The notes under the pieces were generated by a model. That model was given only the letters and a program-made list of their open reading frames with translations, searched no databases and was not told the DNA's origin. Made by a program: the position numbers and the translations under genes. A stretch of DNA of 7,312 nucleotides from Flavobacteriia bacterium (GTDB lineage: Bacteria; Bacteroidota; Bacteroidia; Flavobacteriales; Flavobacteriaceae), in contig DRQI01000309.1 in NCBI GenBank assembly GCA_011330545.1, forward strand, positions 1 to 7,312. The letters run 5' to 3'. Positions 6,047 to 7,312 of this stretch are shown piece after piece (the first letter of the stretch is position 1; every line of letters starts with the position of its first letter).

Positions 6047-6481
6047 TTACCCTTTAAAATCAATTTTTTTATGTTCGCCGTCACAATAGGGTTTATTTGC
6101 AGAAGCTCCACATCGGCAAAAAGCGGTTGTTTTTGTTTTGTTCTCTACCGTGCCATCAGATTTGGCAATGGCTAAAGCCCCTTCTACTAGCAAAGGCCCG
6201 TTCTCCAATACAGTTACTTTTATTTTTGGTTCTGCAATTTCTTGATTTTCTTGATTTTTTAAGTTGTATGATAATGCTCCTGAAGGGCAAGCTTCTATTT
6301 GCGATTTTAATTCTTCGGTGGTAGCGTTTTCAATAATCAGCCAGGGTTTTTTTCTAGGCCGATATACTTTTGGCAAACGTTTTACACATTCGCCTGCATG
6401 AATACATTTTTCCGGTTTCCAAATGATGGTTATTTCTGAATTTGAATATTCTTTTACAATGGTTTTCCTTTCTTTTGACAT
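6047..6481 (-). CDS. Fer4_19 + CDGSH two-domain iron-sulfur protein
   Basis: The 144-residue protein joins two iron-sulfur modules. Residues about 10-75 form a Fer4_19 (YjdI-like divergent mono-cluster) domain with C26 and C32 in CIHAGEC, and C65 in CPSGAL. Residues about 85-144 form a CDGSH domain: FCRCGASANKPYCDGEH gives the ligands C122, C124, C133 and H137 of the [2Fe-2S] cluster. The usual S, A or T between G and H is glutamate (E136) here. Known for these folds: cytosolic electron transfer or redox/iron sensing; the exact partner is unknown. A glutamine/glutamate-rich linker, about 75-84, separates the domains. It starts 17 bp after the FMN-reductase stop and ends 16 bp before the TMEM175-like gene. 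The flavin reductase upstream is an obvious candidate electron partner, by context only. There is no signal peptide. Confidence 0.92.
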   Translation of the reverse strand: MSKERKTIVKEYSNSEITIIWKPEKCIHAGECVKRLPKVYRPRKKPWLIIENATTEELKSQIEACPSGALSYNLKNQENQEIAEPKIKVTVLENGPLLVEGALAIAKSDGTVENKTKTTAFCRCGASANKPYCDGEHKKIDFKG

Positions 6482-6498
6482 GGCTTCATTTGTTGTTT

Positions 6499-7029
6499 TT
6501 AAATTGATTTCTTAAAAGCGGTAACAGTTTCTCTGAACCGGTTGTTGACCTTTTCATCGACTATGTTTCGGCCTTTAAAGTTATCATAAAAATTTGGCAA
6601 TAAAAATTCTGCCTTAATATTTCCGCCCATATAAGGAAACCGCCCTTTAGCAATTTCTAACACGGTTGCACCCCCTCTACCTCCCGGGGAGGTTGCCATG
6701 AGTAACATTGGCTTATCATTCCATAATTTCCCGTCAATTCGCGACATCCAATCAAAACTATTTTTAAATGCAGCCGTATACGCCCCGTTATGCTCTGCTA
6801 ACGACAGTATAATTCCGTCAGAATTTTTGATATACTCCAAAAATTTATACGCATTTTTGGGAATACCTTGTTCATTTTCATAATCAATACTGTAGATTGG
6901 CAATTCAAAATTATTCAAATCAAGAACGGTTGCTTCTATATCTTCCAGAAAACTTACAGCATATAGAGCCAATTGTTTATTAATTGAATTTTTACTGTTA
7001 CTGCCTGCAAAAGCTATTATTTTTTTCAT
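6499..7029 (-). CDS. NADPH-dependent FMN reductase family oxidoreductase
   Basis: This 176-residue flavodoxin-like protein has the family's common length. MKKIIAFAGSNSKNSINKQ gives the FMN-phosphate loop (GSNSKNSIN, about 9-17). SLAEHNGAYTAAFKNSFDWMSR (76-97) corresponds to the P-E-Y-N-x5-LKNAIDW flavin/dimer motif, with the proline replaced by alanine (A78). ATSPGGRGG (112-120) follows at the expected place. The family reduces FMN, quinones, azo compounds or chromate using NAD(P)H in the cytosol; the substrate here is unknown. The frame could open at a TTG at 7050, but that codon overlaps the exact -7 box at 7048-7055, so ATG 7029 is the start. It appears to head the operon, with palindromes immediately upstream of its promoter, and may supply electrons to the iron-sulfur protein or detoxify the inducers sensed by MarR. 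Confidence 0.92.
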   Translation of the reverse strand: MKKIIAFAGSNSKNSINKQLALYAVSFLEDIEATVLDLNNFELPIYSIDYENEQGIPKNAYKFLEYIKNSDGIILSLAEHNGAYTAAFKNSFDWMSRIDGKLWNDKPMLLMATSPGGRGGATVLEIAKGRFPYMGGNIKAEFLLPNFYDNFKGRNIVDEKVNNRFRETVTAFKKSI

Positions 7030-7047
7030 CTGTTTCAAACTGAGGGG

Positions 7048-7055
7048 CAAAGGTA
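7048..7055 (-). promoter_or_regulatory. Bacteroidota -7 promoter box (TACCTTTG) for the reductase operon
   Basis: The minus strand reads TACCTTTG, an exact TAnnTTTG match ending 18 bases before the reductase ATG at 7029, so transcription should begin near 7041 with a short leader. The -33 zone shows no TTG and instead runs into the palindrome at 7069-7086, about -28 to -45. A promoter with a poor -33 and an overlapping palindrome suggests regulation. The box also rules out the upstream TTG as a translation start. Confidence 0.6.
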
Positions 7056-7068
7056 AGAAAAATAATTT

Positions 7069-7086
7069 TATTTTCCTAGGAAAATA
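7069..7086. promoter_or_regulatory. Perfect 18-bp palindrome at the reductase promoter (core TTTCCTAGGAAA)
   Basis: TATTTTCCT is followed directly by its exact reverse complement AGGAAAATA. It lies about 28-45 bases upstream of the predicted reductase transcription start, over the -33 region. Its core differs from the pirin-promoter palindrome (4699-4710) only in the two central bases (TA against AT). It is a candidate MarR operator; occupancy is inferred. Confidence 0.65.
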
Positions 7087-7102
7087 TTTACATGGTAAAT
7101 AT
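7084..7102. promoter_or_regulatory. Second inverted repeat overlapping the first, in the divergent promoter region
   Basis: ATATTTAC (7084-7091) and GTAAATAT (7095-7102) are perfect 8-bp arms around a 3-base centre, ATG. It overlaps the end of the 7069-7086 palindrome by three bases. The half-site ATTTAC also occurs at the outer edge of the pirin palindrome. It may be a second binding site for the same dimer or a site for another regulator. A/T-rich arms make chance more likely than for the first palindrome. Confidence 0.45.
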
Positions 7103-7158
7103 ATATCGTTCGAAAAGTATTTCTCAAAAAAAAATATCTAATACACAACAAATTCATT

Positions 7159-7166
7159 TAACTTTG
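7159..7166 (+). promoter_or_regulatory. Candidate -7 box (TAACTTTG) for the GNAT gene
   Basis: TAACTTTG on the plus strand is an exact TAnnTTTG match about 88 bp before the GNAT ATG, giving a leader of about 80 bases. No TTG is seen at -33. It faces away from the reductase promoter, with both palindromes in between, so a regulator bound there could affect both directions. A weaker match, TAGTATTG, lies nearer the gene at about 7208. Confidence 0.4.
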
Positions 7167-7253
7167 TCTTACTGCCTGCACAATGAGTACAAAGTAAAAA
7201 TTGTCAATAGTATTGTTTCTCCAAAAGAGACATAGATAAATTATAAAAACTGA

Positions 7254-7312
7254 ATGAATTTTATTTCTTTTCCGCAATTAACAACAGAAAGGCTCTTATT
7301 GAGAAAAATAGT
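7254..7312 (+). CDS. GNAT N-acetyltransferase, N-terminal fragment (gene continues beyond the window)
   Basis: ATG at 7254 opens a plus-strand frame of 19 complete codons reading MNFISFPQLTTERLLLRKI before the right edge. The pattern FPxLxTERLxLRxI is the characteristic first strand of RimJ/RimL-type GNAT acetyltransferases (Acetyltransf_3), which move acetyl from acetyl-CoA to an amine on a protein, peptide or small molecule. Only the first strand is visible, so the substrate and whether the gene is intact cannot be told. It is the only plus-strand gene in the window and is divergent from the reductase operon across about 224 bp. Confidence 0.75.
   Translation, partial: MNFISFPQLTTERLLLRKI

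Larger units (their letters stand above)
7030..7253. other. Divergent intergenic promoter region
   Basis: This 224-bp A/T-rich spacer separates the reductase and GNAT starts. It holds two outward-facing exact TAnnTTTG boxes (7048-7055 minus, 7159-7166 plus), the 18-bp palindrome and the overlapping 19-bp inverted repeat. The stretch from 7110 to 7158 includes A runs, and nothing further was recognised there. There is no coding frame of note and no RNA gene signature. Confidence 0.7.

Noticed and set aside
6040..6051. GGTAA/TTACC inverted repeat over the stop of the iron-sulfur gene
   Set aside because: The arms are only 5 bp, it overlaps coding sequence and lies within a tightly spaced operon. 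It is most likely chance.
6998..7180. 12-bp direct repeat TTACTGCCTGCA at 6998-7009 and 7169-7180
   Set aside because: One copy is inside the reductase coding sequence, and a repeated 12-mer is expected about once by chance in a window this size. There is no mobile element or attachment-site context.

Overview
The window looks like chromosomal DNA of a Bacteroidota member, most likely a flavobacterium. The evidence is AT-rich coding and spacer DNA, near-absence of Shine-Dalgarno sequences, several exact copies of the Bacteroidota -7 promoter box TAnnTTTG, a TonB-dependent receptor with an N-terminal carboxypeptidase-like domain, and a tiny membrane protein of a flavobacterial family (CAL67264). 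The assignment is by recognition only; no search was run. Nearly everything is on the minus strand, so the transcription order is from high to low coordinates.

Right end (7030-7312): a divergent promoter region. A GNAT acetyltransferase gene starts rightward at 7254 and runs off the window. Leftward, a TAnnTTTG box at 7048-7055 drives a NADPH:FMN reductase. Two palindromes lie between the two promoters.

Middle right (4729-7029): five close minus-strand genes, probably one operon. They are an FMN reductase, a Fer4_19 + CDGSH double iron-sulfur protein, a TMEM175/DUF1211 cation-channel-like membrane protein, a cysteine-free glutaredoxin-fold protein (start abutting the previous stop), and a MarR-family regulator. 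A four-copy heptamer tandem repeat sits just before marR. A pirin gene (3795-4667) follows. Between marR and pirin lies a palindrome with core TTTCCATGGAAA, and the reductase promoter carries TTTCCTAGGAAA in a longer perfect palindrome. The simplest reading is that the local MarR protein controls both units, forming a small redox/electrophile-response regulon.

Middle (1665-3744): a small CAL67264-family membrane protein, a 205-bp spacer holding two hairpins, and a complete EttA-type ABC-F ATPase acting on the ribosome.

Left (1-1624): a probable metal-acquisition unit. It has a small membrane-anchored protein with three cysteines, starting at GTG behind an exact -7 box. A TonB-dependent receptor follows, open to the left edge, whose plug carries the CPNRM motif (CxxxM) of the OprC/NosA copper receptors.

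No RNA genes, insertion sequences, CRISPR arrays or integration sites were seen. The system most worth attention is the MarR/pirin/FMN-reductase/iron-sulfur group with its matched palindromes; the putative copper pair is second.
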